Assembly: GCA_039091255.1 (NCBI GenBank)
Contig: JAWCMQ010000003.1
Span: forward strand, 1-64,000
DNA length: 64,000 bases
From: JAWCMQ01 sp039091255
GTDB taxonomy: Archaea > Aenigmatarchaeota > Aenigmatarchaeia > GW2011-AR5 > JACRAC01
Reading direction: 5' to 3'
Below, one piece after another: positions 32,327-40,869 of the stretch (within the stretch, counting starts at the first letter, position 1; each line of letters begins with the position of its first letter). The notes under the pieces were generated by a model. It did not search any database. It saw nothing but the letters and a program-made list of their open reading frames with translations, and had not been told where the DNA came from. A program made the position numbers and the translations under genes.

Positions 32327-33613
32327 ATGCTCGCACAAAGGATGTCCCGCGTCGAGTACGCCATACGAGACCTCGTTGCTGAAGCGCAGAAGCTCGAGCG
32401 TGCCGGAAAAAAAGTGCTCTATGCCAACATAGGCGACCCCCAGAAATACGGCTTTGAGCCGCCGCGGGCGATGCTTGAGGCGCTGCATGGTGCGGTGCAC
32501 GCGGGCCATAATTATTACACCGATTCGGAAGGCGATGCCGAATGCAGGCAGGCGATAGCTGAGCGGGAGCGGCGCATTGGCGGCGCGAAAATAGCCCCCG
32601 AGGATGTCATCGTCACGGCAGGCGTTTCTGAGGCGATACTTTTCCTGAATGCGGCTCTTATCGAAGAAGGCGGTGAAGCGCTGCTGCCGGGCCCGGGCTA
32701 TCCGCCTTACATGTCTTATGCCAACTTTTTCTNNNNNNNNNNNNNNNNNNNNNNNNNNNNNNNNNNNNNNNNNNNNNNNNNNNNNNNNNNNNNNNNNNNN
32801 NNNNNNNNNNNNNNNNNNNNNNNNNNNNNCGGTGGCCGGCCTGTCTTCTACCGCACGGCCGAGGAGAATGGCTGGCAGCCGGACATCTCGGATGTAGAGA
32901 AAAAGATAACGGGCAGGACCAAATATCTGCTTGTCATCAACCCGAACAACCCAACGGGAGCGGTGTACAGCAAAAAGACGCTCAAAGAAATCATCAATCT
33001 CGCTGGCCAGCACAAGCTCGTGCTCGTTGCGGATGAAGTGTACGACTCTCTGACATTCGACAAGCCGTTTCACAGCATGGCCGGGCTTGCTGCGGAGGCA
33101 GGCGTGCCGATTATAGTATTCAACGGCCTATCGAAAGGTTACATGGCGACCGGCTGGAGGCTGGGCTGGGCGTGCTTTGTCAACGCGGATGAGCAGCTGA
33201 ATGCCGTGAAGGAAGCGATGCTCAAGCTTGCGCGCGTGCGGCTTTGCGCACCGACGCCCGTGCAGAAGGCAGCGATACCGATGCTGCGCAATTCGGAGAA
33301 AGTGCTGAAGAAAGAAGTCGAGGCGCTCAGAGAGCGCCGCGACTTCAGCTACAAGCGGCTGAACGAAATTCCGGGCATATCGGCTGCGAAGCCGGAAGGC
33401 GCTTTCTACATATTCCCAAAAATCGAAGATGCAAAATGGAAGGATGACAAGTCATTCGTGCTCGATTTGCTGCACAAGAAGCGTGTGCTGGCAGTCCACG
33501 GCTCGGGATTCGGGGGATACGGCGAAGGGCATTTTCGAATCGTCTTCCTGCCTGAGGTCAAGATACTCGCCGAAATCTATGACAGGCTTGAGGCGTTCAT
33601 GAAAGCGCAGTGA
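32327..33613 (+). CDS. class I/II aminotransferase (alanine/aspartate type), interrupted by an assembly gap
   Basis: 428 codons from ATG 32327 (TTG 32321 possible), including the 97-N gap at 32733-32829. Motifs: YANIGDPQKYGFEPP, NYYTDSEGDAECRQAIAERER, PGPGYPPYMSYANFF, NPNNPTGAVYSK, ADEVYDSLTF, and NGLSKGYMATGWRLGW with the PLP lysine. C-terminal arginine region: FRIVFLPEVKIL. Resembles archaeal AlaA-like transaminases. Part of the large domain is hidden by the gap. Confidence 0.9.
   Translation: MLAQRMSRVEYAIRDLVAEAQKLERAGKKVLYANIGDPQKYGFEPPRAMLEALHGAVHAGHNYYTDSEGDAECRQAIAERERRIGGAKIAPEDVIVTAGVSEAILFLNAALIEEGGEALLPGPGYPPYMSYANFFXXXXXXXXXXXXXXXXXXXXXXXXXXXXXXXXXGGRPVFYRTAEENGWQPDISDVEKKITGRTKYLLVINPNNPTGAVYSKKTLKEIINLAGQHKLVLVADEVYDSLTFDKPFHSMAGLAAEAGVPIIVFNGLSKGYMATGWRLGWACFVNADEQLNAVKEAMLKLARVRLCAPTPVQKAAIPMLRNSEKVLKKEVEALRERRDFSYKRLNEIPGISAAKPEGAFYIFPKIEDAKWKDDKSFVLDLLHKKRVLAVHGSGFGGYGEGHFRIVFLPEVKILAEIYDRLEAFMKAQ
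32733..32829. other. assembly gap (97 N)
   Basis: Run of N inside the aminotransferase gene; the reading frame is continuous on both sides. Confidence 0.98.
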
Positions 33614-33736
33614 AGCAATGGGCACGAAGGGAAAAATCTGGTTTTCTCAGGCTGAAAGCGATAGGAACGTTGAAGCGTACAGGCAGCCTATTTCACTCTG
33701 CCCTTTGATTGCTAATCGCGCTTGCCATCTTGTGCA

Positions 33737-34489
33737 TCATTTCAGATTTGCCATCCGCACCTTCAGCAGAAAATCGTTGAACTTATCAACGTTCTCGATG
33801 CGCTCGGGCAGGTTGCTGGACTTGTACGCCTCGTCCAGGCGGGCGAACAACTCGGCGGATTCCTTGTCGAGGTTCAGGATGCCCTTCGCAGTTTCGGATT
33901 GCATCTTGAGGCTTATGAGTTCGGGAACGACGCCGAGCTTGAACTTCTTGTTGAGCTCGGCAAGGTTGACGACGACTTTTCCTGTTTCGAGCATCGTTAT
34001 GCCCGTCATCAGTATGCGAAGCAGGTAAAGGTCTTCTTTCACGTCTGCCCAATTGGCCTGGCGCGCCTTCTTGTAAACGGACATGGCAAAGCCTGAATAG
34101 TGGTTATGCAGCGCCTTACATATGACACTCTTGGACAAAATCTTGAGTTGCCTGAAAAGCTGCGTCTCTATTATCAGGTAGGGCGAGTTTATCTGCTCTA
34201 TCAGGTATCCGCTTGGACTGAGCAGCAAGCGGATGAACTTCTCGAGCTCATACACAACGAGCTCTATCGGCCCTTCCTTGCGCTCGAGGTTCTCTGGCGG
34301 CTTGTGCAGTCCCAGCACCTCGCGGGTTTTTGCGATGTAGGCGCCACGCAGGTCGAAATCCGAATCAATGGAAGGAAAGCCGTAGGCGTGGCTGCCGCTC
34401 AGGACGACAAAAAGAGGATTGGGGATGTTCTTCTTCACAAAGTCCTTGAGCTCTCTTAGCGGCACCTTCAGCTTGGCATCAGCCACCAT
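33737..34489 (-). CDS. DNA polymerase beta-superfamily nucleotidyltransferase (COG3541/RlaP-like)
   Basis: 250 residues from ATG 34489, 26 bases from a TTAAAAG TATA-like box at 34511-34519. The longer reading to 34729 lies inside the agmatinase gene. The active site VVLSGSHAYGFPSIDSDFDLRGAYI gives GS and DxD. Further: LERKEGPIELVVYELEKFIRLLLSPSGYLIEQINSP, then a helical C-terminal half (SVYKKARQANWADVKEDLYLLRILMTG). This matches the predicted nucleotidyltransferases typified by YcgL/RlaP. Substrate unknown. Confidence 0.82.
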   Translation of the reverse strand: MVADAKLKVPLRELKDFVKKNIPNPLFVVLSGSHAYGFPSIDSDFDLRGAYIAKTREVLGLHKPPENLERKEGPIELVVYELEKFIRLLLSPSGYLIEQINSPYLIIETQLFRQLKILSKSVICKALHNHYSGFAMSVYKKARQANWADVKEDLYLLRILMTGITMLETGKVVVNLAELNKKFKLGVVPELISLKMQSETAKGILNLDKESAELFARLDEAYKSSNLPERIENVDKFNDFLLKVRMANLK

Positions 34490-34511
34490 AAATAATGTTT
34501 GCAATGAGAAG

Positions 34512-35324
34512 TTAAAAGCGCAGAAATTTGCGCTCCAGAACGGTCTTAATAATCCGGGCTGCGAGGAAAGCCGTCTTGCCGGCGAGCTGCATTTCGGCGA
34601 TTTCGACGATGTCCATGCTTGCGATGTGCGGTGCCAGCCGCTCCAGCATGGGCCAAACCTGTTCCGGCTTAAGGCGCCCTTCGGGCAAGCCTGTGACGAC
34701 ATAAGCAGGATCGAAGACGTCGATGTCAACTGACAGATGAATCGGCTGCTCGAGGTTTGGACCTATTTCCAGGAACGCCTCGGGAGAAAGCGAAACGAGG
34801 TTCTTGTTTGCAGCCAGTTCCGCTTCTTCTTCGGCGCTCGGTGCGTTTAGTCCTACGTTGACCACATTCGCGAACTTGCTTGCATGCCATGCCCACGTCT
34901 GGTGCGTGTGCGGGTTGCCCAAATAGTCGTGCCTGCAGTCTGCGTGCGCATCCAAGACGACGATGGTCTTGGGCTTGAGCGCTTCGCATAGTGGCAGGGT
35001 TATTGAATGATTTCCGCCGACTGCCACCAGAAAGGGAAATGGCCTGCCTGGCTCAAGCTCGAGTGCAACCTCCTCGATAGTGTCCTTGATCCGCTGCGCG
35101 GTCAGCTCGAACGAGCCTGGAACTGCTTCGAGGTCGCCTATGTCGGATATCTTTATCCTTCCGAGTCTGCTTTCCGTGAGCTTAAGCGCCTCGCGGACGA
35201 CGGTCGGGCCATAGCTCGATGGAAGGCTTGTGGACGTCGAACTAAACGGGATTCCGACAAAAAGCACGTCCGCCTCCTTCTGCGGGTAGTTATACGGCAC
35301 GAATGTAGGGGATGTGTAGAGCAT
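34512..35324 (-). CDS. speB: agmatinase/arginase family ureohydrolase
   Basis: 270 residues. Binuclear Mn site motifs: VAVGGNHSITLP, VVLDAHADCRHDYLGNPHTH, LSVDIDVFDPAYV. Also ADVLFVGIPFSSTSTS at the N-terminus and SMDIVEIAEMQ near the C-terminus. Family members hydrolyse guanidino groups; agmatinase (putrescine formation) is the usual archaeal activity, but specificity cannot be fixed by eye. A TTAAATTTT box 20-28 bases upstream implies a leaderless mRNA. Confidence 0.87.
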   Translation of the reverse strand: MLYTSPTFVPYNYPQKEADVLFVGIPFSSTSTSLPSSYGPTVVREALKLTESRLGRIKISDIGDLEAVPGSFELTAQRIKDTIEEVALELEPGRPFPFLVAVGGNHSITLPLCEALKPKTIVVLDAHADCRHDYLGNPHTHQTWAWHASKFANVVNVGLNAPSAEEEAELAANKNLVSLSPEAFLEIGPNLEQPIHLSVDIDVFDPAYVVTGLPEGRLKPEQVWPMLERLAPHIASMDIVEIAEMQLAGKTAFLAARIIKTVLERKFLRF

Positions 35325-35354
35325 GATTGTAGAGCGCGCGAAAATTTAATAAGA

Positions 35355-35741
35355 CTACTTTTCTTCTTCAGTCCCGCCTTCTCCAGGCTCTTTTTCATCC
35401 ATGCGCTCTTCCGTTTCTTCTCGCTCTTCGGCCGGCGCTTCTTTTATATTCTCTTCCATCTTGGCTGCAGCTTCGGCTGGCATCGCGGCTGGTGCTGCTG
35501 CCGGCTTGCGCGATGCTGCTTTTCGAATGGCAGCGTAGATCATCAGCATCACAATGAGCGTGCCGACAGCTATGAGCATGAGGTCTGTCATGCTGCGCAT
35601 CCCCGATATGATGTTTCCGAACTGTCCGGCTTCGGTCGGCAGGCCTGGCTGCTTGAGAATGGCCTCACCGATGCGCTGGATGGCAAAAATGCCCGCCCCG
35701 AGCATAGCCAAGGCAATTATTGTGCTGCGAATGCTTGCCAT
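35355..35741 (-). CDS. two-TM protein with acidic cytoplasmic tail
   Basis: 128 residues: TIIALAMLGAGIFAIQRIG, a loop (LKQPGLPTEAGQFGNIISGMRSMT), LMLIAVGTLIVMLMIYAAI, then Ala/Pro-rich and strongly acidic tail (EENIKEAPAEEREETEERMDE). A TTTAATATTC element at 35760-35769 is at TATA distance. Function not recognised; the tail may bind a basic partner. Confidence 0.6.
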   Translation of the reverse strand: MASIRSTIIALAMLGAGIFAIQRIGEAILKQPGLPTEAGQFGNIISGMRSMTDLMLIAVGTLIVMLMIYAAIRKAASRKPAAAPAAMPAEAAAKMEENIKEAPAEEREETEERMDEKEPGEGGTEEEK

Positions 35742-35816
35742 AGCAAACTCAATGCTAAAAGAATATTAAAGCACCCCTCACGCCAGATGCTTCTCACACC
35801 GGCAGCTTTTGCCGTT

Positions 35817-36023
35817 CTATTCGTCATCGCTGCTGCGACTTTTCGCATCGTAAGGCGTTTGAAGCTTGTACTCCTTGCGACCATAGCCTGCATCTTCCAA
35901 GTCCAGCGTGGCATACAGCTTTTGCTTCGCGCACGGGACGCCTTCGAATTCTTCCATTTCGCGATCGCTTTCTTTCGCAAAGGCTGCGTGCATCTCATGC
36001 TTGCGCTCGTCTTCGTCTTCCAT
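35817..36023 (-). CDS. small acidic protein of unknown function
   Basis: 68 residues from ATG 36023, with an AAAGGAG sequence about 13 bases upstream (a long spacing). Highly charged: MEDEDERKHEMHAAFAKESDREMEEFEG, VPCAKQKLYATLDLEDAGYGRKEYKLQ. No motif. A TTG start at 36056 would add 11 residues but precedes the expected transcript start. Confidence 0.5.
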   Translation of the reverse strand: MEDEDERKHEMHAAFAKESDREMEEFEGVPCAKQKLYATLDLEDAGYGRKEYKLQTPYDAKSRSSDDE

Positions 36024-36086
36024 TATTTTCGCAATCTCCTTTGTAAAAAAATGCAAATGGCAATAAAATACTTATCGCAGGCGATG

Positions 36087-36788
36087 CTAGTCTTCGAGAA
36101 TCGATTTCTCGTATTTTCTTGTCATCAGCTTGCGGATTGACTTTGCGAGCTTAGGTCCGATGCCATCTACCTGCTGCAAATCAGCTTCGCTTGCTGTAAA
36201 AACTTTTTCTGGGGAGCCGAACTTTTTAAGAAGGCGCTTCGCAAGCACGCTGCTCACTTTCGGAAGACCGCCCACCAGAAACTCCTGCTCCTGGTTCAGC
36301 GAGCGGAATGCAGGCTTCACCCGAAGCGAAACGCCGCGCTTAAGCTGGACCTGCTCACGCTTTGCTATAGCGTAGAGCAGCTCGGCCGTCTCTAACTGAG
36401 ATTTCGTCCACAAAATGGGCACTTTCAGGTCCGTCGCGATAGAAGCGAGCGCGCCGCGGATTGCGTTAGGGTGCATGTCGCGCAGCGCGAACATGTCTTC
36501 TTCGCCTTCGATTACCAGAATAGGGCGAGGAAACGTCTTCTTGAGGTCTGCTAATTGGTGGAAGAGGCGGCCATCTACTATCGATTGAAGAAAATCTGCT
36601 ATGGTTTTGCGCTCCACACCTACCCTTTCCGACAGCTGGTAGTCTGCCACGCTCAGCCGCTTTTCGCGCAGCTCACAGCGCTTTGAAAGCACCTTCGCAA
36701 CGGCTGTTTCGGATTCGCGGTTATCAGAGTAGATTATGACCGTGCTGCTGTTATTCTCGCTTTCTGGCGTCAGACTAGCGCACATCAT
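36087..36788 (-). CDS. XPF/ERCC4-type nuclease with helix-hairpin-helix (Hef nuclease half)
   Basis: 233 residues. ERCC4 nuclease domain: IIYSDNRESETAVAKVL, the catalytic GVERKTIADFLQSIVDGRLFHQ (ERKxxxD), RPILVIEGEE, PILWTKSQLETAELLYAIAKREQ. A tandem HhH follows: LVGGLPKVSSVLAKRLLKKFGSPEKVF and LQQVDGIGPKLAKSIRKLM. In many Euryarchaeota this is the C-terminal part of Hef, fused to a helicase. Here it is a separate gene whose start overlaps the helicase gene end by 14 bases. It cuts forked or flap DNA. Confidence 0.93.
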   Translation of the reverse strand: MMCASLTPESENNSSTVIIYSDNRESETAVAKVLSKRCELREKRLSVADYQLSERVGVERKTIADFLQSIVDGRLFHQLADLKKTFPRPILVIEGEEDMFALRDMHPNAIRGALASIATDLKVPILWTKSQLETAELLYAIAKREQVQLKRGVSLRVKPAFRSLNQEQEFLVGGLPKVSSVLAKRLLKKFGSPEKVFTASEADLQQVDGIGPKLAKSIRKLMTRKYEKSILED

Positions 36789-38589
36789 TTTCCCCCTCGA
36801 TGAAGGGATCTAAGCTGGCGTTCTTCGCCTGCATGCCCTGCAGCAGGCGTGTCATCTTTTTCTGCTTATGATAGGCAGACCAGTAGAATGCCTGGTCGCG
36901 TGTATTTTTCGCTATGAGCACTATCACTTTGCCCGGCCGCGTTCGACCGGTACGTCCAGAGCGCTGAATCGAGCGTATCTCGCTCGGTATCGGCTCGTAG
37001 AATATGACTGCATCTGTTTCCTCAATGTCTAGACCTTCCTCCCCGATGCTAGTTGCGACCAGAATGTTGTAGAAGCCTGACCTAAAGTCTTTGATTATTT
37101 GTAGTTGCTCCTTTTGGGACATGCCACGTGATGTAACACCGCCGCATTCCGCGGGCTCGCCGCATGCTCTGTCTCTACGCCTCGCCTTACTTGCTTGGCC
37201 GATGAAGGCGGCCGGGTTGGCGCCTGGGATTTCCTTCAAGACTTGCATTATGCGGTCAACGGTGTCGCGATATTGGGTGAATATTATTATATGGTGATGC
37301 CTGTCTAGCTCTGCCTTGACTATGCCTTTCAGCCGGCTGAGCTTAGGGTTTTCCATGCCGTTTGCAGATAGCTCGACGATTGCGTTGACAGCGGCATTGA
37401 ACATTGCGTTTGCAAGCAGGCGCATAGTTGCCTTACTCTCATCGTCACGCAAGCGCGCGATGTAGCGCTCGAAGCTGTAAAGCGACTGCGTCTCGAGCAG
37501 CAGGAGAGCATGATCTAGCTTAAGCAACTCTGCAAGTATCGACATAGCGGCAAATGATTTCCAGTGCTTGCGCTTTGACAGCGAGGCATGCAGCATCAAT
37601 ATCTGCTTTTTGGCGAGCTTTGCCGGGAGGCGGATGCCCAGCTCCTCGAGGCCGAGCGAGTGAAGCCTATCGATACACGACTGGCGGAGCCTAGCAAAGC
37701 CTTCGCATGCCGCATGCAATGCTTGAGGCAAGTCGACCTCGACCCAAATGTTCTGAACTTTTTGCACATAAGGCTTGACGTCCTCATCTTCGCGTGAGCG
37801 GATGCTCACGTTCTTGATCGAGAGCGCATTCTTTATCTGCTCTATCTTGGCGCGGCTTGCACNNNNNNNNNNNNNNNNNNNNNNNNNNNNNNNNNNNNNN
37901 NNNNNNNNNNNNNNNNNNNNNNNNNNNNNNNNNNNNNNNNNNNNNNNNNNNNNNNNNNNNCCCGGGCTTGCTGTGAGGGCAAGGATGAGCGGATCCTTCG
38001 CCTCTTCGATGTAGCGCTTCGCTATGAACACGTATGCATAGTTGCCTACGGAGCGGTGCGCCTCGTCGACGATAAGCAGGTTGAAAGGCGAGAGGTTCAG
38101 AATGCCGTTCTTCAGGTCGTTCTGAGTCGTCTGCGGTGTTGATATCACGATGTCTGCGTGCTGATACGCGCGCTTCCTGTCGATTGGCTTCATGGCGCCT
38201 GTTACCGCTGCAATCTCATCGGGCCCTATCTTCATGAAGCGCTCAAATGAGCGCTTGTGCTGGGCGACAAGAGGGCGAGTCGGGGCGAGGAATAGAACTT
38301 TGGAATCGCAGACGGATGGAATGCTATCTGCGGGCATGAAGTCTGCCTGGCTGCGGTTGGATTTCTTTTTTTGCGCTTCAAAAGCATGGTGCAGGCGTTC
38401 TGCAGCAACAAGGGCAGCAATGCTTGTTTTCCCCAACCCAGTAGGCAGCACGCAAAGCGTGTTGCCCGAAAGCGCTGTTCGAACGATTGCATCCTGATAT
38501 GATCTTGCCTCGATGGCATTGGGATTTATCCAGGGGTGAGACACGAACTTTATTTTGCCTTGCATCTGTCTCTTTTGTGAACGAAGCAT
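36775..38589 (-). CDS. hef: Hef/FANCM-type helicase, interrupted by an assembly gap
   Basis: 604 codons from ATG 38589, including 98 N at 37863-37960. Superfamily 2 motifs: ARSYQDAIVRTAL, LPTGLGKTSIAALVAAE, LAPTRPLVAQHKRSFE, DIVISTPQTTQNDL, LLIVDEAHRSVGNYAYV, LALTASP just before the gap, IIIFTQYRDTVDRI, ILVATSIGEEGLDI, IQRSGRTGRTRPG. Between FIGQASK and GMSQKEQ there is an unusual insert of about 18 residues with two cysteines (ARRRDRACGEPAECGG). Acts on stalled forks with the overlapping nuclease gene. Confidence 0.93.
   Translation of the reverse strand: MLRSQKRQMQGKIKFVSHPWINPNAIEARSYQDAIVRTALSGNTLCVLPTGLGKTSIAALVAAERLHHAFEAQKKKSNRSQADFMPADSIPSVCDSKVLFLAPTRPLVAQHKRSFERFMKIGPDEIAAVTGAMKPIDRKRAYQHADIVISTPQTTQNDLKNGILNLSPFNLLIVDEAHRSVGNYAYVFIAKRYIEEAKDPLILALTASPXXXXXXXXXXXXXXXXXXXXXXXXXXXXXXXXXXASRAKIEQIKNALSIKNVSIRSREDEDVKPYVQKVQNIWVEVDLPQALHAACEGFARLRQSCIDRLHSLGLEELGIRLPAKLAKKQILMLHASLSKRKHWKSFAAMSILAELLKLDHALLLLETQSLYSFERYIARLRDDESKATMRLLANAMFNAAVNAIVELSANGMENPKLSRLKGIVKAELDRHHHIIIFTQYRDTVDRIMQVLKEIPGANPAAFIGQASKARRRDRACGEPAECGGVTSRGMSQKEQLQIIKDFRSGFYNILVATSIGEEGLDIEETDAVIFYEPIPSEIRSIQRSGRTGRTRPGKVIVLIAKNTRDQAFYWSAYHKQKKMTRLLQGMQAKNASLDPFIEGENDVR
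37863..37960. other. assembly gap (98 N)
   Basis: Run of N inside the Hef helicase gene, directly after helicase motif III (TASP); frame continues. Confidence 0.98.
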
Positions 38590-38615
38590 TTTATACCCCT
38601 TTCGTGATATTAAAT
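38589..38615. promoter_or_regulatory. interlocked divergent TATA boxes of hef and cca
   Basis: Plus-strand TTTTATA at 38589-38595 lies about 26 bases before the cca ATG (38618). Minus-strand ATTTAATAT (38607-38615) lies about 22 bases before the hef ATG (38589). Each box sits at the other gene's transcript start, so the two messages should exclude each other. Confidence 0.6.
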
Positions 38616-38617
38616 CC

Positions 38618-39994
38618 ATGGCTTCTATTCAGCAAGTTCTGAAGCAGGCTTTGAAGCGCATCGTGCCTTCCAACTCCGAGATGCGCGCTGTTAACGAGTT
38701 CACAAGCAGGCTGCTAAGCGCGGCTAAGAGGACAGACCACGAAGCCGTTGTGTGCGGGTCGATTGGCAAGGGCACGTGGCTTGCAGGCGACCATGACATA
38801 GACCTGTTCGTGTTTTTCTCCAAGGACCTTGGCAGAGAGGAACTTGAAAAAATGGGGCTTGCAATTGGCAAGCAGATTGTTGCGATGATGGGCGGGACGT
38901 GGAGAATAAAATACGCAGAACACCCGTATGTTCATGCCATGATAAATGGCTTTGACGTAGACATCGTTCCATGCTACAAAATTGCGCCAGGTGAGCACAT
39001 CAAAAGCGCAGTCGACCGCTCGCCGCTCCATCTTGCGCATGTTCGCCAAAACCTCAAGCCGGAGCAGCAGAATGAAGTGCGCCTGCTCAAGCAGTTCTGC
39101 AAAGGGGCGGGTGTGTATGGTGCTGACACGAAGACTCAAGGCATTTCGGGCTACATATGCGAGCTTCTCGTCATGCATTACGGCAGCTTTGAAGCTGTGT
39201 TGCGCAATGCTGCGGGATGGCGCCCGCCAACCAGCATAGGCCAGGACGCGCGCAAGTTCGACGCGCCGCTGATAATCATCGACCCAACGGACGCAAACAG
39301 AAATGCTGCAGCTGCCGTTTCGGCCGAAAACTTCGCGCGCTTTGTCTGGACCGCGCGGCAATTCATAAAACGGCCGGCCATAGACTTCTTTTTCCCCAAG
39401 ACAAGGACATTATCTTCATCCGACATAAAAAAACTAAAAAGCAGAAAGACCCGTTTCGTTGCTGCTGTAGCACCGCGGCCCGACGTCATCGACGATGTGC
39501 TATGGCCACAACTTCGCCGTGCGCGCCACCGCCTCGTAAAGGAGCTTGAGCAGAATGAATTCAGAGTGATACGATCATTCGAGTGGGCAGAAGCTGTAGA
39601 CCATGAGCGCACCACAGGAGAGCTTGCTTTGGTTTTCGAGCTGGAGACATGGTCGCTGCCGCCTGTGCAGCGCATGCATGGTCCGCCAATAACTGCGCAC
39701 GAGCATTCGGCTCGATTTCTAGAGAAGTACGGCAAACCGCTGTTTGGGCCTTTTGTTGACGGCCAGGGTAACTGGTTCATCGAGAAAGCGCGGAACTTTG
39801 AAACAGCCGACCAGCTGTTAGCCGCGTTTCTTAAGCGGCCTGCCAAAGATCTCGAAGCTGCGGGCATCCCGAATTTCGTTGCTTCAGCTTTGACGAAGCA
39901 CAAGCTTATCGCAGATGATGCGTTCTGGCGCTGGGCGAAGCGGTCTGACGTTTCGGCATTGATGTGGAAGAAGTACCTCAAGAAGCTCCAATAG
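38618..39994 (+). CDS. cca: CCA-adding tRNA nucleotidyltransferase, archaeal class I
   Basis: 458 residues from ATG 38618. Catalytic VVCGSIGKGTWLAGDHDIDLFVFF (GS and DxD), third carboxylate in GFDVDIVPCYKI, then DRSPLHLAHV, RLLKQFCKGAGVYGAD, and GISGYICELLVMHYGSFEAVL in the central domain. C-terminal body and tail domains (TGELALVFELETWSLPPV, GRGNW-like QGNWFIEKAR). It builds or repairs the 3' CCA; neither tRNA gene in this window encodes CCA. Length is normal. Confidence 0.96.
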   Translation: MASIQQVLKQALKRIVPSNSEMRAVNEFTSRLLSAAKRTDHEAVVCGSIGKGTWLAGDHDIDLFVFFSKDLGREELEKMGLAIGKQIVAMMGGTWRIKYAEHPYVHAMINGFDVDIVPCYKIAPGEHIKSAVDRSPLHLAHVRQNLKPEQQNEVRLLKQFCKGAGVYGADTKTQGISGYICELLVMHYGSFEAVLRNAAGWRPPTSIGQDARKFDAPLIIIDPTDANRNAAAAVSAENFARFVWTARQFIKRPAIDFFFPKTRTLSSSDIKKLKSRKTRFVAAVAPRPDVIDDVLWPQLRRARHRLVKELEQNEFRVIRSFEWAEAVDHERTTGELALVFELETWSLPPVQRMHGPPITAHEHSARFLEKYGKPLFGPFVDGQGNWFIEKARNFETADQLLAAFLKRPAKDLEAAGIPNFVASALTKHKLIADDAFWRWAKRSDVSALMWKKYLKKLQ

Positions 39995-39997
39995 CGC

Positions 39998-40306
39998 TCA
40001 TTGCCGCACTATCTTTGCAACCGAAGGCGAAACGATAACCCAGTCATCACCTGCGCCTACGATGTCGCCGCCGATGGCTTCGCAGGTGCGCTTTATGCGC
40101 TCAAGTGCACGCTTGAGCTCGTTAACGTTTTTCTCGCGCAGCTCTTTGACCCGAATGAGCATAATCGAGCCTTCGCGCAGCTTGCGCTGTATCCGGTCAG
40201 AATCGGCATATTCGGAGATGCGCTCGACTTCCACTGGCACTTTCGACTTGCGCTCTTCTTCAGGATCAAGCTCAATGTAATCCTCGCCCTTGTCAAACAT
40301 GCCCAT
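39998..40306 (-). CDS. sepF: cell division protein SepF (archaeal)
   Basis: 102 residues from ATG 40306. A short membrane-targeting-like N-terminus (MGMFDKGEDYIELDPEE) is followed by the SepF core: GSIMLIRVKELREKNVNELKRALERIKRTCEAIGGDIVGAGDDWVIVSPS. Archaeal SepF anchors FtsZ to the membrane at the division site. Tail to tail with cca, with only 3 bases between. A 33-residue zinc-ribbon ORF lies upstream in the same direction. Confidence 0.92.
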   Translation of the reverse strand: MGMFDKGEDYIELDPEEERKSKVPVEVERISEYADSDRIQRKLREGSIMLIRVKELREKNVNELKRALERIKRTCEAIGGDIVGAGDDWVIVSPSVAKIVRQ

Positions 40307-40387
40307 GCGCATCTCCCGAACAACATTATTAGAACTAAAATTCTTAAGCGCATCGCGCAGCGCGGCGGCTTACGCATACACCGCTTT

Positions 40388-40489
40388 TCAGAAGCCCTCG
40401 AAGTCATCGGCTTCAAGCGTACACGATTCGCATATTCCCGTTTTCGGGTCCGCGGCGTTCCGCATGCACCTCAGGCATTTCATCGACAT
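40388..40489 (-). CDS. 33-residue zinc-ribbon microprotein upstream of sepF
   Basis: ATG 40489 to TGA 40388. KCLRCMRN then GICESC gives two CxxC knuckles 12 residues apart, then an acidic tail (LEADDFEGF). This is a minimal zinc ribbon. It lies 81 bases upstream of sepF on the same strand, with a TTAAAAAC promoter element at 40528-40536. An unusual size, but the paired CxxC motifs argue for a real product. Confidence 0.55.
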   Translation of the reverse strand: MSMKCLRCMRNAADPKTGICESCTLEADDFEGF

Positions 40490-40567
40490 CACTTCTTTGT
40501 CACTTGAAAGGAACTAAAACCAGAAACCTTAAAAACGTACGGCGCTCTGCAGAAGAACAAGCTGCTG

Positions 40568-40831
40568 CTATTTCTTTTTCAGAGCCGCATTTATCGCTTC
40601 GAGGGAGGAGACGATATTCCAGACTTGGGTGCGGCTGTATGGGGGCAGGTTGATGTCGTTTGCGACTTCGTCAAGAATTGATATGGCAGAGCTCACGCGG
40701 AAACCTAAATCAAGCTTCTCGTTGGCAAGGTCTTCTTTAGCCTTAACCAAAGCGGTGCGCACGTTGCGAGGAACTGTCCTGTCTTGCGAAAGCTCTTCGA
40801 GCGACTGCATCACAGCTTGAAGTTCTTGCAT
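40568..40831 (-). CDS. UPF0147 family protein
   Basis: 87 residues from ATG 40831; 40843 adds four. QAVMQSLEELSQDRTVPRNVRTALVKAKEDLANEKLDLGFRVSSAISILDEVANDINLPPYSRTQVWNIVSSLEA matches the conserved archaeal UPF0147 helical family across its length. Function unknown. It is the last gene of the rpl37ae-rpoP-pfdB run. Confidence 0.92.
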   Translation of the reverse strand: MQELQAVMQSLEELSQDRTVPRNVRTALVKAKEDLANEKLDLGFRVSSAISILDEVANDINLPPYSRTQVWNIVSSLEAINAALKKK

Positions 40832-40869
40832 GCGCATCACCACCTAACATAATTTTACCAGCTTTGCAG

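Noticed and set aside
33737..34729. 330-residue form of the nucleotidyltransferase.
   Set aside because: The added part is low in coding character and overlaps the agmatinase gene; a TATA box places the start at 34489.
35007..36140. 377-codon plus-strand ORF.
   Set aside because: It spans four minus-strand genes and is cysteine/arginine/phenylalanine-rich with no conserved motif.
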